Origin: an uncultured Opitutaceae bacterium | GTDB taxonomy: Bacteria; Verrucomicrobiota; Verrucomicrobiia; Opitutales; Opitutaceae | Length of the DNA: 64,000 nucleotides | Direction: 5' to 3' | NCBI GenBank assembly: GCA_951813085.1 | Contig: OX638348.1 | Span: 2,489,627-2,553,626, forward strand | Part shown: one piece after another, positions 26,007 to 37,380 of the stretch | Layout of the letters: each line of letters opens with the position of its first letter | How positions within the stretch are numbered: position 1 is the stretch's first letter | Notes under the pieces: model-generated | What the model was told of the DNA's origin: nothing | The model's database searches: none | What the model saw: the letters and a program-made list of their open reading frames with translations, nothing else | Made by a program: the position numbers and the translations under genes

Positions 26007-26309
26007 CTATTTCCCGCAAATTCCTTTCGGGATATTTCCGGCCGCATTCAAGTGCATCAGGGCCTTCTCATAGCTGCGTCGGGACAAATAGTGGACGAGC
26101 TGGGGATCCAAAGAGCTCTTGTTCGCGCTGAGAAGCGCATCAAGACGCTTCACGCTTTCCGAGATCAGAGCGGCATCGGCGTTGGCGATTCCTTGATTCA
26201 TTTCCTCGAGGGCCTTTCGTAGAGCTTCTAGCGCTGTCATTTCAATATCTCTATCCTTCCTGCTGCAATCGAACAAAAACAATCCCACTCCAAGGCCAAG
26301 CGCAATCAA
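26007..26309 (-). CDS. Small helical protein, possibly membrane-anchored, start uncertain
   Basis: The frame opens with TTG at 26309 and encodes up to 100 residues. The first 14 are hydrophobic and end in Cys-15 (LFLFDC), a poor lipobox. The remainder (about 24-80) is amphipathic helix. An alternative start is the ATG at 26240, preceded by an AGGAAGGA ribosome-binding sequence; that would give a 77-residue soluble protein. No family recognised. It lies upstream of the SUI1-like gene and is divergent from sucA. Confidence 0.5.
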   Translation of the reverse strand: MIALGLGVGLFLFDCSRKDRDIEMTALEALRKALEEMNQGIANADAALISESVKRLDALLSANKSSLDPQLVHYLSRRSYEKALMHLNAAGNIPKGICGK

Positions 26310-26450
26310 ACGAATTTGCGTCCCAACGCGTTGCCTTTTTCTTTACTCCAACAGCGAGCAAGCCTAACGCTCATATATAGGCGATTCATTGTAAACCTAT
26401 ACAAAAAACTGCTTAACAATAAATGCCGCATTTTGCCGGAATCAATCTAG

Positions 26451-29192
26451 ATGCTCACGGTCGCCACTCGTTCTAACGCTGCTCTCATCGACGAGAACTA
26501 TGCTCGCTGGAAGAATGATCCCGAATCAGTAGACGAGAAGTGGAGCGCTTTCTTCGAGGGCTTTGAGCTCGGTCTCACAACGCCTCCCAAATCCACATCG
26601 AAAAACGGGGCGGGCAAGAGCCCAAACGCCTCGAAGCAAATGAATGTTTCGAGCCTGATCTATCGGTATCGGAGCATAGGCCATACGCAGGCAAACTTAG
26701 ACCCCCTCATCGGCGCTCCTCCCGACAATCCCAATCTCCAGCTTGACCAATTTGGGCTAGATCCATCGGACCTGGATCAACGATTCGACTCTGGCCATTT
26801 CCTCGACAATCAAGAGATCGCCCTCAGAGACCTAATCGAAGCGCTCCGTAAGACTTATTGCGGCAATATCGGCTACGAGTATCTCCACATACAGCGGACT
26901 GAAGCGCGTCGCTGGATCCAAGCCCAGATTGAGCCGCTCCAAGGGCGTATCGAATTCTCCGAGACGATCAAGAACCGCATATTGCGTAAGGTATTCGCCG
27001 CCGAAACATTCGAGCGCTTCCTGCATACCCGCTACTCTGGCCAAAAACGATTCTCGCTAGAGGGAGGCGAAACGCTCATCCCCTGCCTCGACAACGCCAT
27101 TGAGCACTGCGCTCGAATTGGGATAAAGGAAATCGTGATGGGAATGGCCCATCGTGGACGCCTCAACGTTCTCGCCAATACATTGAAAAAATCGTACGAG
27201 TTCATTTTCGAGGAATTTGGCGACAACTATGTCCCAAACACCGTTGCTGGCGATGGCGACGTGAAGTATCATCTTGGATACGAGAAAGTGATCGAAACCA
27301 AGGAGGGTGAAAATGTGGAGATCCGTCTTGCGTCGAATCCCTCCCATCTGGAAGCGGTAAATCCAGTGGTACAAGGAAAGGCTCGAGCGCGCCAACGCAT
27401 TCTCAAAGATCTCGAACGAAAGAAAGTTCTCCCAATCCTCATCCACGGCGACGCCGCATTCGCGGGTCAAGGCATGGTCGCTGAAGTCTTGAACTTTTCC
27501 CAGCTGCCTGGATACCGCACCGGGGGCACTCTACATATCATCGTCAATAACCAAATCGGATTCACGACAACCCCGAAGGAAGCCCGATCCACCCGGTATT
27601 GCACCGACATCGCCAAGATGATCGAAGCTCCCATCTTCCACGTCAATGGCGACGATCCACTTGCGGTCGTTTTCGTAACGCAGCTAGCCATCGAGTTTCG
27701 TCAGACGTTTCAAAGCGACGTCGTGATCGACTTGTATTGCTACCGCAAGCACGGGCATAACGAAAGCGATGAACCCTCATTCACCAACCCGGAGCTCTAC
27801 GACCGCATTGCAAAGCATCCGTCGGCTAGCCAAATACTCACGAGCGCGCTTGTTGACGACGGAACATTCACAAATAATGATATTGATGCCATTCGCGACG
27901 AGTACGAGACATCGCTCGAGCTATCGCTGGAACGAGTAAAGAAAGCGTCTGAGCAGAGAATCCGCGGACGCAATCAATTCGCTGGCTCAACCGCTGAATT
28001 TCAATCCAAATACTCCTTTGATCCCGTATCGACAAATATCAGTATCAGTAAGCTGGAGACATTGGTACGCGGACTTACAAGTCCTCCTGATACCGCTCGA
28101 TTCAACAAGAAGATTCAGCGATTCCTATCGCAACGGAAAAAGCGATTCGATGAGCTAAAGCCAATCGACTGGTCCTACGCGGAAGCTCTCGCCTTTGGAT
28201 CGCTCCTGATCGAGGGGACGCCCGTAAGACTATCTGGCCAAGACAGCGAGCGAGGAACCTTTAGCCAGAGGCATGCCGTGCTCCACGATGAGGACTCAGG
28301 CGAACGATGGGTTCCACTGCTCAACTTGACCGAAGACCAAGCCCAGTTCTGCGTCTACAATTCCTTGCTCTCGGAAGTAGGAGTACTCGGGTTCGACTTC
28401 GGATACTCGATAGACTACCCGAAAATGCTATGCATCTGGGAAGCCCAGTTCGGCGACTTCGTCAATGGCGCTCAAGTAATAATCGATCAATTCATAACCT
28501 CGAGCGAATCCAAGTGGGGTCGCGTCAGTGGGCTGGTTATGCTGCTTCCGCACGGCTATGAAGGCCAAGGTCCCGAGCACTCTTCCGCTCGCCTGGAACG
28601 CTTTTTGCAATCCTGCGCCGAAAATAACATTCAGGTCTGCAACCTGACCACGCCCGGGCAGTATTTTCACGTATTGCGGCGCCAAATGATGCGAGAGTTT
28701 CGCAAGCCGCTCGTTATTATGGCACCCAAGTCGTTGCTGCGAAACAAGGAGGCAACCTCACCATGGTCAGATCTCGAGAATGGCGTGTTCAATGAAATTC
28801 TAGACGACGCGATCGATGATCCCGGCAAGGTGGATCGAGTGATTCTCTGTTCCGGCAAGGTCTTCTACGATCTCGTCAACTATCGAGCCTTAAACAAGCA
28901 CGATTCCACCGTGATCGTGCGCATCGAGCAATTGTACCCGCTGAACGAAGACAAATTGAAGCAAGTCGTTTCTGGTTACAAGGCGGCGAACTCGATCGTC
29001 TGGTGCCAGGAAGAGTCCCAGAACATGGGCGCTTGGAGCTATATCGCTCCACGTATCGAGTCGCTACTCGGAGAGCAGCCACGCTATGCCGGCCGCGACG
29101 CGAGCGCGAGCCCAGCCGTTGGCACAATGTCCATTCACAAGAGCGAGCTCGATACCCTGCTTCACGTCGCCTTCTCACGCTCGCTTACCTAA
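26451..29192 (+). CDS. sucA: 2-oxoglutarate dehydrogenase E1 component
   Basis: SucA is the thiamine-diphosphate decarboxylase of the 2-oxoglutarate dehydrogenase complex of the TCA cycle. The 913-residue protein is close to usual length. It has the N-terminal E2-contact segment ([16 protein letters not shown]), the [14 protein letters not shown] block, the ThDP/Mg motif [16 protein letters not shown] with [10 protein letters not shown], and the C-terminal [20 protein letters not shown] region. A poor promoter candidate is TTGTAA at 26389 with TTAACA at 26413. sucB follows after 19 bases. Confidence 0.97.
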   Translation: MLTVATRSNAALIDENYARWKNDPESVDEKWSAFFEGFELGLTTPPKSTSKNGAGKSPNASKQMNVSSLIYRYRSIGHTQANLDPLIGAPPDNPNLQLDQFGLDPSDLDQRFDSGHFLDNQEIALRDLIEALRKTYCGNIGYEYLHIQRTEARRWIQAQIEPLQGRIEFSETIKNRILRKVFAAETFERFLHTRYSGQKRFSLEGGETLIPCLDNAIEHCARIGIKEIVMGMAHRGRLNVLANTLKKSYEFIFEEFGDNYVPNTVAGDGDVKYHLGYEKVIETKEGENVEIRLASNPSHLEAVNPVVQGKARARQRILKDLERKKVLPILIHGDAAFAGQGMVAEVLNFSQLPGYRTGGTLHIIVNNQIGFTTTPKEARSTRYCTDIAKMIEAPIFHVNGDDPLAVVFVTQLAIEFRQTFQSDVVIDLYCYRKHGHNESDEPSFTNPELYDRIAKHPSASQILTSALVDDGTFTNNDIDAIRDEYETSLELSLERVKKASEQRIRGRNQFAGSTAEFQSKYSFDPVSTNISISKLETLVRGLTSPPDTARFNKKIQRFLSQRKKRFDELKPIDWSYAEALAFGSLLIEGTPVRLSGQDSERGTFSQRHAVLHDEDSGERWVPLLNLTEDQAQFCVYNSLLSEVGVLGFDFGYSIDYPKMLCIWEAQFGDFVNGAQVIIDQFITSSESKWGRVSGLVMLLPHGYEGQGPEHSSARLERFLQSCAENNIQVCNLTTPGQYFHVLRRQMMREFRKPLVIMAPKSLLRNKEATSPWSDLENGVFNEILDDAIDDPGKVDRVILCSGKVFYDLVNYRALNKHDSTVIVRIEQLYPLNEDKLKQVVSGYKAANSIVWCQEESQNMGAWSYIAPRIESLLGEQPRYAGRDASASPAVGTMSIHKSELDTLLHVAFSRSLT

Positions 29193-29211
29193 CCCACCCT
29201 TCTTTCGCAAT

Positions 29212-30312
29212 ATGGCAACCGAACTTAAAGTACCTGCCCTTGGGGAATCGATAACAAGTGGCATTCTCGCTGCCTGGCACGTCAAGGAGGGAGAATACGT
29301 CAATAAAGACCAGGTTCTATACGAACTCGAGACCGACAAAATCACGTCGGAGGGATTGGCCGAAGCTTCCGGGGCTATAACTCTGCTATGCGAGGAAGGC
29401 GAGGAAGTCGAAATCGGCCAAACGATCGCAAGCATAGACGAAACTCAAGCGGCTCCGGATCCACCGGCGAACGCTTCCGACGAACCGACGTCAACGACTA
29501 CGGTCGAGGAAACCGAATCACCAGCCGCAATTGACGAGGTCAAAGCGCTTCCGAAACCTGAAGCCAACGCAGCGCCTGTGCAGAAATCTCCCGCCAACAA
29601 GGCATCCCCCGAAACACGGACCACTCGTAAGCGTTTGAGTCCATTGCGGCAGAAGATCGCTGAGCGGCTGGTTTCCGCTCAGCAAGAAGCGGCCATGCTG
29701 ACCACCTTCAACGAGGTCGACCTGTCTAAGATCAAGGAACTGTGCGCAGCTCATCAAGAATCCTTCACCGAAACCCATGGCGTCAAGCTGGGCTTCATGT
29801 CCTTCTTCGTTAAGGCCACGGTTAGAGCTCTTCAGCAATTGCCCGCCGTCAACGCCATGATTGACGGGGACGAAGTCATTCAAAATCACTATTACGACAT
29901 TGGTATCGCTGTATCCACAGATAAAGGACTGATTGTCCCTGTCCTACGCGATTGCGAAACTCTCAGCCTTGCAGGGGTCGAAAAATCCATTCGCGACTAT
30001 GCCGACAAGGCGCGCGCTGGAAAAATCGGTCTGGACGATCTAAAAGGAGGTGTATTCACTATTACGAACGGCGGCGTCTTTGGCTCCATGCTTTCAACTC
30101 CTATATTGAACCCACCCCAAAGTGCCATACTAGGGATGCATACGATCCAAGACAGGCCTGTCGCCATCGATGGACAAATTGTCATTCGCCCAATGATGTA
30201 TTTGGCCTTGTCCTACGACCACCGAATCGTCGACGGACGCGAAGCAGTTACCTTTCTCGTTAACATAAAGAAGCCCCTCGAGAACCCTCTTCACCTGCTA
30301 CTGGATATCTAA
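29212..30312 (+). CDS. sucB: Dihydrolipoyllysine succinyltransferase E2, without subunit-binding domain
   Basis: The start is the ATG at 29212 ([13 protein letters not shown]); the open frame extends upstream but that part is sucA sequence. The 367-residue protein has one lipoyl domain (1-80, lipoylated Lys-43 in ETDKI), an Ala/Pro/Glu-rich linker (about 81-138) and the catalytic domain, ending in SYDHRIVDG. The linker leads straight into [15 protein letters not shown], where the catalytic domain begins. The peripheral subunit-binding domain with its GTGxGGR motif, normally between them, is missing. This explains a length about 38 residues below E. coli SucB. No E3 gene is adjacent. Confidence 0.95.
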   Translation: MATELKVPALGESITSGILAAWHVKEGEYVNKDQVLYELETDKITSEGLAEASGAITLLCEEGEEVEIGQTIASIDETQAAPDPPANASDEPTSTTTVEETESPAAIDEVKALPKPEANAAPVQKSPANKASPETRTTRKRLSPLRQKIAERLVSAQQEAAMLTTFNEVDLSKIKELCAAHQESFTETHGVKLGFMSFFVKATVRALQQLPAVNAMIDGDEVIQNHYYDIGIAVSTDKGLIVPVLRDCETLSLAGVEKSIRDYADKARAGKIGLDDLKGGVFTITNGGVFGSMLSTPILNPPQSAILGMHTIQDRPVAIDGQIVIRPMMYLALSYDHRIVDGREAVTFLVNIKKPLENPLHLLLDI

Positions 30313-30532
30313 GTTGGGAATTCAATTGGCTCGAATCGCCCTATCGCGCGCTAAAATTGCCAAACGAAACTTAGGAAACAGTACGAGAGAAAACGAGTAT
30401 TCCTGCATACGAGTCAATTTAGTGGTCAGGCAAAATCCGTCCACCTCATCAAGCCATTCCTAACTCCTCTGTTTCTCTACGCTTTACGGCAGCCGACAAA
30501 GAGCTATAGCATTCAATCAATACCAATACTTA

Positions 30533-33361
30533 GTGCTCCTTTCAAAAAACATAGCGATCCTTACCACCGTCTTCGCGCTTCACCCCTTCGCTGCCGCGGA
30601 CACGAGCATCAATTTCAATCGAGACATTCGCCCCATCCTTTCGGACAAGTGCTTTCACTGCCACGGGCCAGACGAAGAGGACAGGAAAGAAGATCTCAGG
30701 CTCGATATCCCTGATGGCAAGCTGGGCGCTCTTACACCTCGGGACGACTACTACATTATAAAGCCTGGAGAACCAGAGGAGAGCGAACTTTGGTTCCGCA
30801 TCACATCAGATTACGAGGACGAGGTAATGCCTCCTGAAGACGCGCACAAGGCGCCATTGACGGATTCCGAGATTGAACGCGTTACCCAGTGGATAAAGGA
30901 AGGAGGGGCCTACGAAGACTATTGGGCATTCCTTCCACCAAAGAGGCAATCTCCACCACCAGCAGAGTTCGAGAATTGGAACGGAAACCCGATTGACCGA
31001 ATTGTATTCGCGACCTTGAAATCGAACGGACTGCAGCCGAAGGAAGAAGCTGACAAGCGAACGCTCATTCGTCGGCTGAGTTTCGATCTCACAGGCCTCC
31101 CTCCCACCATCGAAGAGATAGATGAGTTCCTTTCCGACTCAGGCTCAGACGCCTACGAGAATCTAGTCGATCGACTCCTTGATCGCCCCGCTTATGGAGA
31201 GCACATGGCGCGGCACTGGGCGGACTTGGTTAGGCTCGGCGACACCAACGGGATGCACAAGGACTTCCACCGCGAGTTCTCACCCTACCGAGACTGGCTC
31301 ATTCGCTCCTTCAACGAGAACCTGCCCTACGACCAGTTCATTTCCTACCAGCTAGCCGGCGACGAATACGAAAACCCGACGCGAGATCACCTCATCGCAT
31401 CCGGATTCAACCGTCTGCACATGATCATCGACAAAGGCACGGCCTTGCCTGAAGAGAGCTTGCACAAGAACGTGGTAGATCGAGTCGAGGCCTTCGGCAC
31501 TACTTTTCTCGGCCTCACCGTTCAATGCGCCCAGTGCCATGACCACAAGTACGATCCGATCACCCAAGAAGACTACTTCCGGTTGTATGCCTTCTTCAAC
31601 AATTTCGCTGGAAACCCCGAAACAGTCCGAGAGCCCGAACGCGGACTTCAGCCGCCCTACATCAACCTCACGAATCCCAAGCAAGACCAGAAGCTAGCGG
31701 AGTACGAGGCTCGGAGGCATGATGCTCAAATCAGGCTCGAAGCCACCGCTCGCAAAGAACGGATCTCCGAAAAATGGCCCGACGCAAACAAGCGAGCCTC
31801 TATTCCATTCATCGCTTCAGAGACGAATTCGCAGCGAGTTGAGTTCAGGTATTCGGTCGATCTGGAATCCAAGCCAGAAGCCGCGCTCGTTCGCTTCTTC
31901 GCTATGTCCAAGGTAGAGCTCTACATAAACGGGCACCATATCGGCGACACAAGAGCATCCGAAAAAGGAGCCATGGCCCTTGTCGAAAGCCATCTGCAAG
32001 CGGGGTCCAATACGATCAAGGCCATCGCAACCGGGCCCAAGGAAGGGTTCGCCCTGCGACTTGACTATCGCATCGATGGCATCGAAAAGCAGGTTGTAAC
32101 GAGCCCCGACTGGTCTACCAGAACGGGCAAGAACGAAGCTTGGAAGAGCGCCCGTATCTCAACAGGCGATGGCAGGAACAACAAATGGACTGAGACCGCT
32201 CGTTCGCTTGCAAGTCTAGCTATCAGCCGGGAACTCGATCAAATCGATGCCGATCGCCGGACGTTTCTGGAAACGATCCCTGCCGCCATGACAATGGCTG
32301 AACGTGTTCCCGCTCGCCAAACATTCATCTTGACCGGCGGCGCTTACGATGCGCCCGGAGCGCCTGTAGAACGAGGCACTCCTGCATTCTTGCCTCCCAT
32401 GCGTAGCGAGTCAGACAGAGCCACGCGAAAAGATCTCGCGGACTGGCTCGTATCGACTGAGCACCCGCTAACCGCTCGTGTCGCGGTCAACCGATTTTGG
32501 CAAAGCCTCTTCGGCGTAGGACTGGTTAAAACCTCTGAGGATTTCGGAGCCCAAGGGGAATGGCCAAGCCATCCAGAAGTGCTAGATGAGCTATCCTCGC
32601 ACTTCATTGAATCCGGCTGGAATATAAAAAAACTGATTAAGCGTATCGTCACTACGAATACATACAAGCAAAGCTCCAATGCGCCCGCAATCGAGTACGA
32701 GCAAGATCCCGAGAATCGACTCCTATCTCGAGGATCGAGATTCCGGCTCGATGCAGAGGCTATTCGCGATCAAATTCTGGCAGTCAGTGGACAGCTCAAT
32801 CGAACGCTTTACGGGAAGAGCGTAAAGCCCCCTCAACCTCCTGGGCTCTGGGAAATGGTTAGCATGACGAGCGTTAATAGCACCTACATTCCAGACAAGG
32901 ACGACAACATCTACCGGCGCAGCTTCTACACCTATTGGAGACGCGGCATGCCGCCTCCGCAAATGACGATACTGAACGCCCCATCCAGAGAGTTTTGCGT
33001 GGCGCGGCGCGAACGAACCAACACCTCGCTTCAGGCCCTCCTGCTCATGAACGAGTCAGAATATTTCAATGCGGCCAAGGAAACGGCAAAACTCGCGCTG
33101 GGCAAAACTCGTAACGTAGAAGATGGACTTTCGCTCGTTTACGAGATGATCACCTCTCATTTGCCCGACCAAGACCGGCTCGATCTGATGAAAGAAACGT
33201 TAGCTTCATTCCGAGAATCCTATACCTCTAAACCGGAGCTAGCCAAAGCCATCGCTTCCAGCGAAGACCAAGAAAGCACCAGAGACCCCGCCGATTTGGC
33301 CGCATGGACTTTGATGACACATAGCCTTTTCAACCTGGAGATCGCAAAGGTGAGGAGATAA
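30533..33361 (+). CDS. Secreted cytochrome c / DUF1549 / DUF1553 protein (module 1)
   Basis: This 942-residue exported protein starts at GTG 30533, with a signal peptide of about 22 residues. A planctomycete-type cytochrome domain follows (haem motif Cys-40, Cys-43, His-44 in CFHCHGPD). DUF1549 comes next ([15 protein letters not shown]), with a second CxxCH at 332-336 ([11 protein letters not shown]). DUF1553 is C-terminal ([23 protein letters not shown]). Function is not firmly established; these proteins are thought to take part in periplasmic oxidation or degradation of complex organic matter together with a DUF1501 partner, here encoded one base downstream. Confidence 0.93.
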   Translation: MLLSKNIAILTTVFALHPFAAADTSINFNRDIRPILSDKCFHCHGPDEEDRKEDLRLDIPDGKLGALTPRDDYYIIKPGEPEESELWFRITSDYEDEVMPPEDAHKAPLTDSEIERVTQWIKEGGAYEDYWAFLPPKRQSPPPAEFENWNGNPIDRIVFATLKSNGLQPKEEADKRTLIRRLSFDLTGLPPTIEEIDEFLSDSGSDAYENLVDRLLDRPAYGEHMARHWADLVRLGDTNGMHKDFHREFSPYRDWLIRSFNENLPYDQFISYQLAGDEYENPTRDHLIASGFNRLHMIIDKGTALPEESLHKNVVDRVEAFGTTFLGLTVQCAQCHDHKYDPITQEDYFRLYAFFNNFAGNPETVREPERGLQPPYINLTNPKQDQKLAEYEARRHDAQIRLEATARKERISEKWPDANKRASIPFIASETNSQRVEFRYSVDLESKPEAALVRFFAMSKVELYINGHHIGDTRASEKGAMALVESHLQAGSNTIKAIATGPKEGFALRLDYRIDGIEKQVVTSPDWSTRTGKNEAWKSARISTGDGRNNKWTETARSLASLAISRELDQIDADRRTFLETIPAAMTMAERVPARQTFILTGGAYDAPGAPVERGTPAFLPPMRSESDRATRKDLADWLVSTEHPLTARVAVNRFWQSLFGVGLVKTSEDFGAQGEWPSHPEVLDELSSHFIESGWNIKKLIKRIVTTNTYKQSSNAPAIEYEQDPENRLLSRGSRFRLDAEAIRDQILAVSGQLNRTLYGKSVKPPQPPGLWEMVSMTSVNSTYIPDKDDNIYRRSFYTYWRRGMPPPQMTILNAPSREFCVARRERTNTSLQALLLMNESEYFNAAKETAKLALGKTRNVEDGLSLVYEMITSHLPDQDRLDLMKETLASFRESYTSKPELAKAIASSEDQESTRDPADLAAWTLMTHSLFNLEIAKVRR
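33353..33357 (+). promoter_or_regulatory. Ribosome-binding site of the first DUF1501 gene
   Basis: AGGAG lies 5 bases before the ATG at 33363, inside the end of the preceding gene. It supports that start and coupling of the two genes. Confidence 0.7.
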
Positions 33362-33362
33362 T

Positions 33363-34805
33363 ATGGATCCTTCGTATCAACAATTTTGCGACACCTTGAA
33401 CCGTCGCCAATTCATCAAGAAAGCTTCAATCGGGCTGGGAGTAGCCGCGCTACCAGGATCCCTATCCCCGTTGGTAGCCTCCTCTCAACCTGGCCTGCAT
33501 TTTCCGGCAAAGGCAAAACGGGTCATCTTTCTTTTAATGGCTGGCGCTCCGAGCCAATTGGACCTCTTCGACTACAAGCCGGGATTGGAAAAGCTCCACG
33601 GTCAACCCCTGCCGCCAGAGATCAGTCGCGGTCAACGCGTAACCACCATGACGCGAGGCAAAAAGCAGGAGATCTGCGCCTCCATTTTCAAGTTCGCTCC
33701 TCAAGGCCAGTCCGGACTCGTTATGAGCGAGCTTCTGCCCCATCTATCGAAGCATGTGGACGACCTTTGCCTGATCAAGTCGACCCATACCGAAGCCATC
33801 AATCACGACCCGGCCAAAACATTCTTTTGCACGGGATCCGAGATGCCTGGACGCGCCAGTATGGGGTCTTGGCTAAGCTACGGAATGGGATCTCTTAACG
33901 AGAACTTGCCCAACTTTGTCGTCCTCGCATCCGCAACCTGGTCTGGAAAAGTGAACGTGCAAGCGCTTTACAGCCGCCTTTGGGGAACCGGATTCCTTCC
34001 TGGAAAACACCAAGGGATCGCCTTTCAATCAGTCGGCGATCCCGTCCTCTTTCTTTCCAATCCTGAAGGGGTCGACCGGAACATACGCGGCAAAATGCTC
34101 GATTTCGTAGAGAAGGTAAATACCGCCCAAGCGGAGATTACGGGCGATCCGGAGATACAGACCTCGATCGCTCAGCAAGAGATGGCGTTTCGTATGCAAA
34201 CATCCGTGCCAGAGTTGACGGACTTGAGCGACGAGGACGAATCCACTCTCGATCTTTACGGGCCCGAGGTAGGGCAATCCGGAACCTTTGCCCGCAACTG
34301 TCTCCTTGCGAGACGAATGGCGGAACGCGATGTGCGCTTCGTCCAGCTTTTTCACCGCGGATGGGATCACCACACCGCCTTGCCCACTCACCTCCGCGGC
34401 CAGGCCAAAGACGTGGATCAACCGATTTCGGGATTGCTTACAGACCTGAAGCGGAGAGGTTTGCTCGACGATACGCTCGTCGTATTCGCAGGAGAATTCG
34501 GCCGCACCACCTATGCCCAAAATCTGACGCCTGGAAATAGAGGCAATTATGGACGCGATCACCATCCGCGCTGCTTTACAACCTGGATGGCGGGCGGCGG
34601 CGTCAAAGGGGGCATTAGCTACGGCGAGACCGACGATTTTTGCTACAATGTCGCCAAAGACCCCGTACACGTCCGCGACTTGCACGCCACTATGTTTCAC
34701 CTGCTAGGAATCGATCACAACAAGCTGGTATTCCCCTACCAAGGTCTCGACCAGAAACTTACGGGCGTTGAAGAGGCGCATGTCGTAAAAGGGATACTCG
34801 CCTAA
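33363..34805 (+). CDS. DUF1501 secreted sulfatase-fold partner protein (module 1)
   Basis: The 480-residue protein starts with a twin-arginine signal ([20 protein letters not shown], about 13-32), predicting folded export by Tat. The body is DUF1501: [20 protein letters not shown], the [16 protein letters not shown] block, VFAGEFGRT and [12 protein letters not shown]1501 proteins have an alkaline-phosphatase/sulfatase-like fold and are nearly always encoded beside a DUF1549/DUF1553 cytochrome protein, as here with one intervening base. The substrate is unknown. Confidence 0.93.
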   Translation: MDPSYQQFCDTLNRRQFIKKASIGLGVAALPGSLSPLVASSQPGLHFPAKAKRVIFLLMAGAPSQLDLFDYKPGLEKLHGQPLPPEISRGQRVTTMTRGKKQEICASIFKFAPQGQSGLVMSELLPHLSKHVDDLCLIKSTHTEAINHDPAKTFFCTGSEMPGRASMGSWLSYGMGSLNENLPNFVVLASATWSGKVNVQALYSRLWGTGFLPGKHQGIAFQSVGDPVLFLSNPEGVDRNIRGKMLDFVEKVNTAQAEITGDPEIQTSIAQQEMAFRMQTSVPELTDLSDEDESTLDLYGPEVGQSGTFARNCLLARRMAERDVRFVQLFHRGWDHHTALPTHLRGQAKDVDQPISGLLTDLKRRGLLDDTLVVFAGEFGRTTYAQNLTPGNRGNYGRDHHPRCFTTWMAGGGVKGGISYGETDDFCYNVAKDPVHVRDLHATMFHLLGIDHNKLVFPYQGLDQKLTGVEEAHVVKGILA

Positions 34806-34844
34806 ATAAGTGATTGCTACCCTTCGCTAACTAGACCCGGTACT

Positions 34845-35654
34845 ATGCCTTCGATTTGGGAACAATTGAAAGCGATCTTCACCGACTCGCAGCCGGATTC
34901 CGTCGTGTTCAAGGACGAATGGGCGGTAATGCTCGAAAGCAATCTTCCTCTGTATTTAAGATTCAACGATACGCTTAAGCAGAAAGTGCATGAAAAGATT
35001 TCTCAGTTCGTAGCGACAACCTATTTTGAAGGATGCAATGGTCTGGAGCTCACCAACGAGATGATTCTCACCGTCGCGGGTCAGGCCTGCACCCTCATCG
35101 TAAATCACGATGGTCCCCCTTACCCCAATCTAAAAACCGTCCTGCTTTATCCAAGCCCCTTCAGCTCTATCCAGGATGGGTTCGACGCGAGCGGAAACCC
35201 TATCAAGGAACGCGTAACGCTACTCGGAGAATCTTGGAGCAATGGAACTGTCATTCTCGCCTGGGACTCCGTCAAGAGCGGCGCTCGCAACATTTTTGAC
35301 GGAAGGAATGTTACCTTTCATGAGTTCGCCCATCAACTGGATCAGGAAGATGGCCAAAGCGACGGAGTCCCCTACCTCGAGGCCCCTCATGCCTACCATG
35401 CCTGGGGCGAAGCGCTCTGCGAAGGATACCTCAAGCTTCTGGACAAGGCCGAAAAAGGGAAACGTTCAGTCCTCGATCATTACGGCGCGACCAATCACGC
35501 CGAATTTTTCGCGGTCGCAACCGAATGCTTTTTTGAAAAGCCAAAGCAAGTAAAGAAAAAGCACCCCAAACCGTACGCGGAGCTCAAAGCCTACTACCGG
35601 CTGGATCCGATAGACTGGCGGTCAGGCAACAAAAACTCCGAACCCATAGGCTAA
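34845..35654 (+). CDS. MtfA-type zinc peptidase (M90 family)
   Basis: The 269-residue protein matches MtfA (Mlc titration factor A). It has the N-terminal WAVMLESNLPLYLRF segment and the zinc motif HEFAHQLD at 159-166 (ligands His-159 and His-163, catalytic Glu-160). The NHAEFFAVATECFF helix supplies the further glutamate. In E. coli MtfA is a cytoplasmic metallopeptidase affecting the glucose repressor Mlc; the role here may differ, because no Mlc is seen. It follows the DUF1501 gene by 39 bases and ends overlapping the convergent phosphatase gene by 4 bases. Confidence 0.9.
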   Translation: MPSIWEQLKAIFTDSQPDSVVFKDEWAVMLESNLPLYLRFNDTLKQKVHEKISQFVATTYFEGCNGLELTNEMILTVAGQACTLIVNHDGPPYPNLKTVLLYPSPFSSIQDGFDASGNPIKERVTLLGESWSNGTVILAWDSVKSGARNIFDGRNVTFHEFAHQLDQEDGQSDGVPYLEAPHAYHAWGEALCEGYLKLLDKAEKGKRSVLDHYGATNHAEFFAVATECFFEKPKQVKKKHPKPYAELKAYYRLDPIDWRSGNKNSEPIG

Positions 35655-37228
35655 ACCGCTTCGATACGTGGCCGGTCGCTTTCGACCGCGAATGCAGCCC
35701 GCGTACGCAAGGGCGCTCCTTTTCGCGTTACGTAGTCCACGGTCCGATATCGAGTCGTCCATTGCGTCTCGGTCACTTCGCAACTAACGTATCCACGCTG
35801 CGTGTTGTGGAATTTCACGAACGGATTTTCCGACATAATTGCGTCATAAGTCGCAGGCCGGTCACGCCCGTCTCCACCGGAGGAAATCGATGTCCCCACG
35901 AATTCCGTTCCCACCGAAACCGATTCCAGACCGTCGAATTCCAATCTCAACTCGTTCGCCCAGTTCGAATGGATATCGCCCGTCAACACAACAGGATTCC
36001 GAACCTCAGGCTGAGCCATAAACCGAAGCATATCGCGTCGTTCCATTTCTGCGCTCGACCACTTGTCCATGCTAAACCCAACTTCTTCGCCAACCAGACG
36101 ATCATGCGCGGCCATCATCACTTGTTGCGCGAGAATGTTCCATTCCGCGCCTGAAGAACGCATTCCCTCCTTCAGCCAATCGCGCTGGGCGGATCCGAGC
36201 ATCGTATTGTTTGGATTGAGGGCCTCTTCGCACTGAACCGCTCTTTTATCACCACAAGGCTGGTCCGTTCTATATTGTCTCGTGTCGAGAACGTAAAAGT
36301 CCGCTAATCTACCGTAGTTTATTTTACGATACAGTTGCATATCAGGCCCGCTTGGCAAAGATGACCGACGCAATGGCATATGTTCGTAGTAGGCCTTGTA
36401 GGCATTCGCCCTTCGGATTCGAAATGCTTCTGGGTCCACATCAAGCTTCTCCGAAATTTCGTCCGCATAGTTGTTGTCTACCTCATGGTCGTCCCATGTA
36501 ACGAGCCAAGGTGCAGAAGCGTGGGCCGCTTGCAATGCACGATCCGACTTATACAGAGCGTAGCGATTCCGGTAGTCTTCAAGTGACAGGATCTCCAGAC
36601 CCGTATGCTTTCGAATCCGATTGTTTCGACCCGCTCCCTCGTAAATGTAGTCACCCAGGTGAACAATCAAATCCAGCTCCTCGCGAGCCATATGATCGAA
36701 CGCCGTGTAGTATCCTTGCTCGTAATTCTGGCAAGAGGCGAAAGCGAATCGGAGACGATCCGGCTGAACTCCTATGCTCGGAGTCGTTCGAGCTCGGCCC
36801 TTGGGGCTCACTTGATCCCCCGACTTGAACTGGTACCAGTACCAACGATCGGCTTCTAGACCTTCGATTTCTACATGCACGGAATGACCCCAATCAGGGC
36901 GCGCTACCGTTGTCCCTTTGCGCACGCCTTTGGAAAAGCCTTCGTCATCGGCAACCATCCAGGAGACTTCGACCGTTTCTTGCGGCATGCCGCCTCCGAC
37001 CAATGGGTCTGGCGCGAGACGAGTCCAAATGACAAAACCGTCAGCGCTCGGATCGCCCGAGGCGACACCAAGCGAGAATGGATAGGCGGAAAACCGAGGC
37101 TGCTTCGATACGGCGCCGATAGATCGGCTCGACCAAATCGCAGCGGCCGCAAGAGAGCTGGTTCCGATTACAAATGAACGACGGCTGATCCCACCGCTCT
37201 CCGTAAATTGATATAGAGGATTGGCCAT
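35651..37228 (-). CDS. phoD: PhoD-type alkaline phosphatase, Tat-exported
   Basis: This 525-residue protein is a PhoD phosphodiesterase/alkaline phosphatase, which binds Fe and Ca and releases phosphate from organic esters outside the cytoplasm. A twin-arginine signal is visible (SRRSFVIGTSSLAAAA, about 15-30). The N-terminal Fn3-like domain (SLGVASGDPSADGFVIWTRL) precedes the metallophosphatase domain with HLGDYIYEGAG, TWDDHEVDNNYADE and LTGDIHSNWANEL. Length and domain order are standard. It is divergent from the DUF1592 gene, and a second, lipoprotein-type PhoD gene lies at 54.3-55.7 kb. Confidence 0.95.
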   Translation of the reverse strand: MANPLYQFTESGGISRRSFVIGTSSLAAAAIWSSRSIGAVSKQPRFSAYPFSLGVASGDPSADGFVIWTRLAPDPLVGGGMPQETVEVSWMVADDEGFSKGVRKGTTVARPDWGHSVHVEIEGLEADRWYWYQFKSGDQVSPKGRARTTPSIGVQPDRLRFAFASCQNYEQGYYTAFDHMAREELDLIVHLGDYIYEGAGRNNRIRKHTGLEILSLEDYRNRYALYKSDRALQAAHASAPWLVTWDDHEVDNNYADEISEKLDVDPEAFRIRRANAYKAYYEHMPLRRSSLPSGPDMQLYRKINYGRLADFYVLDTRQYRTDQPCGDKRAVQCEEALNPNNTMLGSAQRDWLKEGMRSSGAEWNILAQQVMMAAHDRLVGEEVGFSMDKWSSAEMERRDMLRFMAQPEVRNPVVLTGDIHSNWANELRLEFDGLESVSVGTEFVGTSISSGGDGRDRPATYDAIMSENPFVKFHNTQRGYVSCEVTETQWTTRYRTVDYVTRKGAPLRTRAAFAVESDRPRIEAV

Positions 37229-37380
37229 GGCATGGTTAATTATCGAACAGGGCGATTGCTGTCAACAAATGGGTCGGAAATGCCACTCAATTGTAATATT
37301 GCAATTTTAGTATGAAAAGTGCGTCCCATAACTAGGCTCATTCCGTAAGCTAAAACTGAAAAGCCTCGCCCCGAACCACT

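Noticed and set aside
25994-26047. Upstream start of the SUI1-like protein at 26047
   Set aside because: It would overlap the preceding gene and the extra residues resemble nothing; ATG 25993 fits the family N-terminus.
29086-29211. Longer SucB with 42 extra N-terminal residues
   Set aside because: That part overlaps the end of sucA in another frame; the lipoyl domain starts exactly at ATG 29212.
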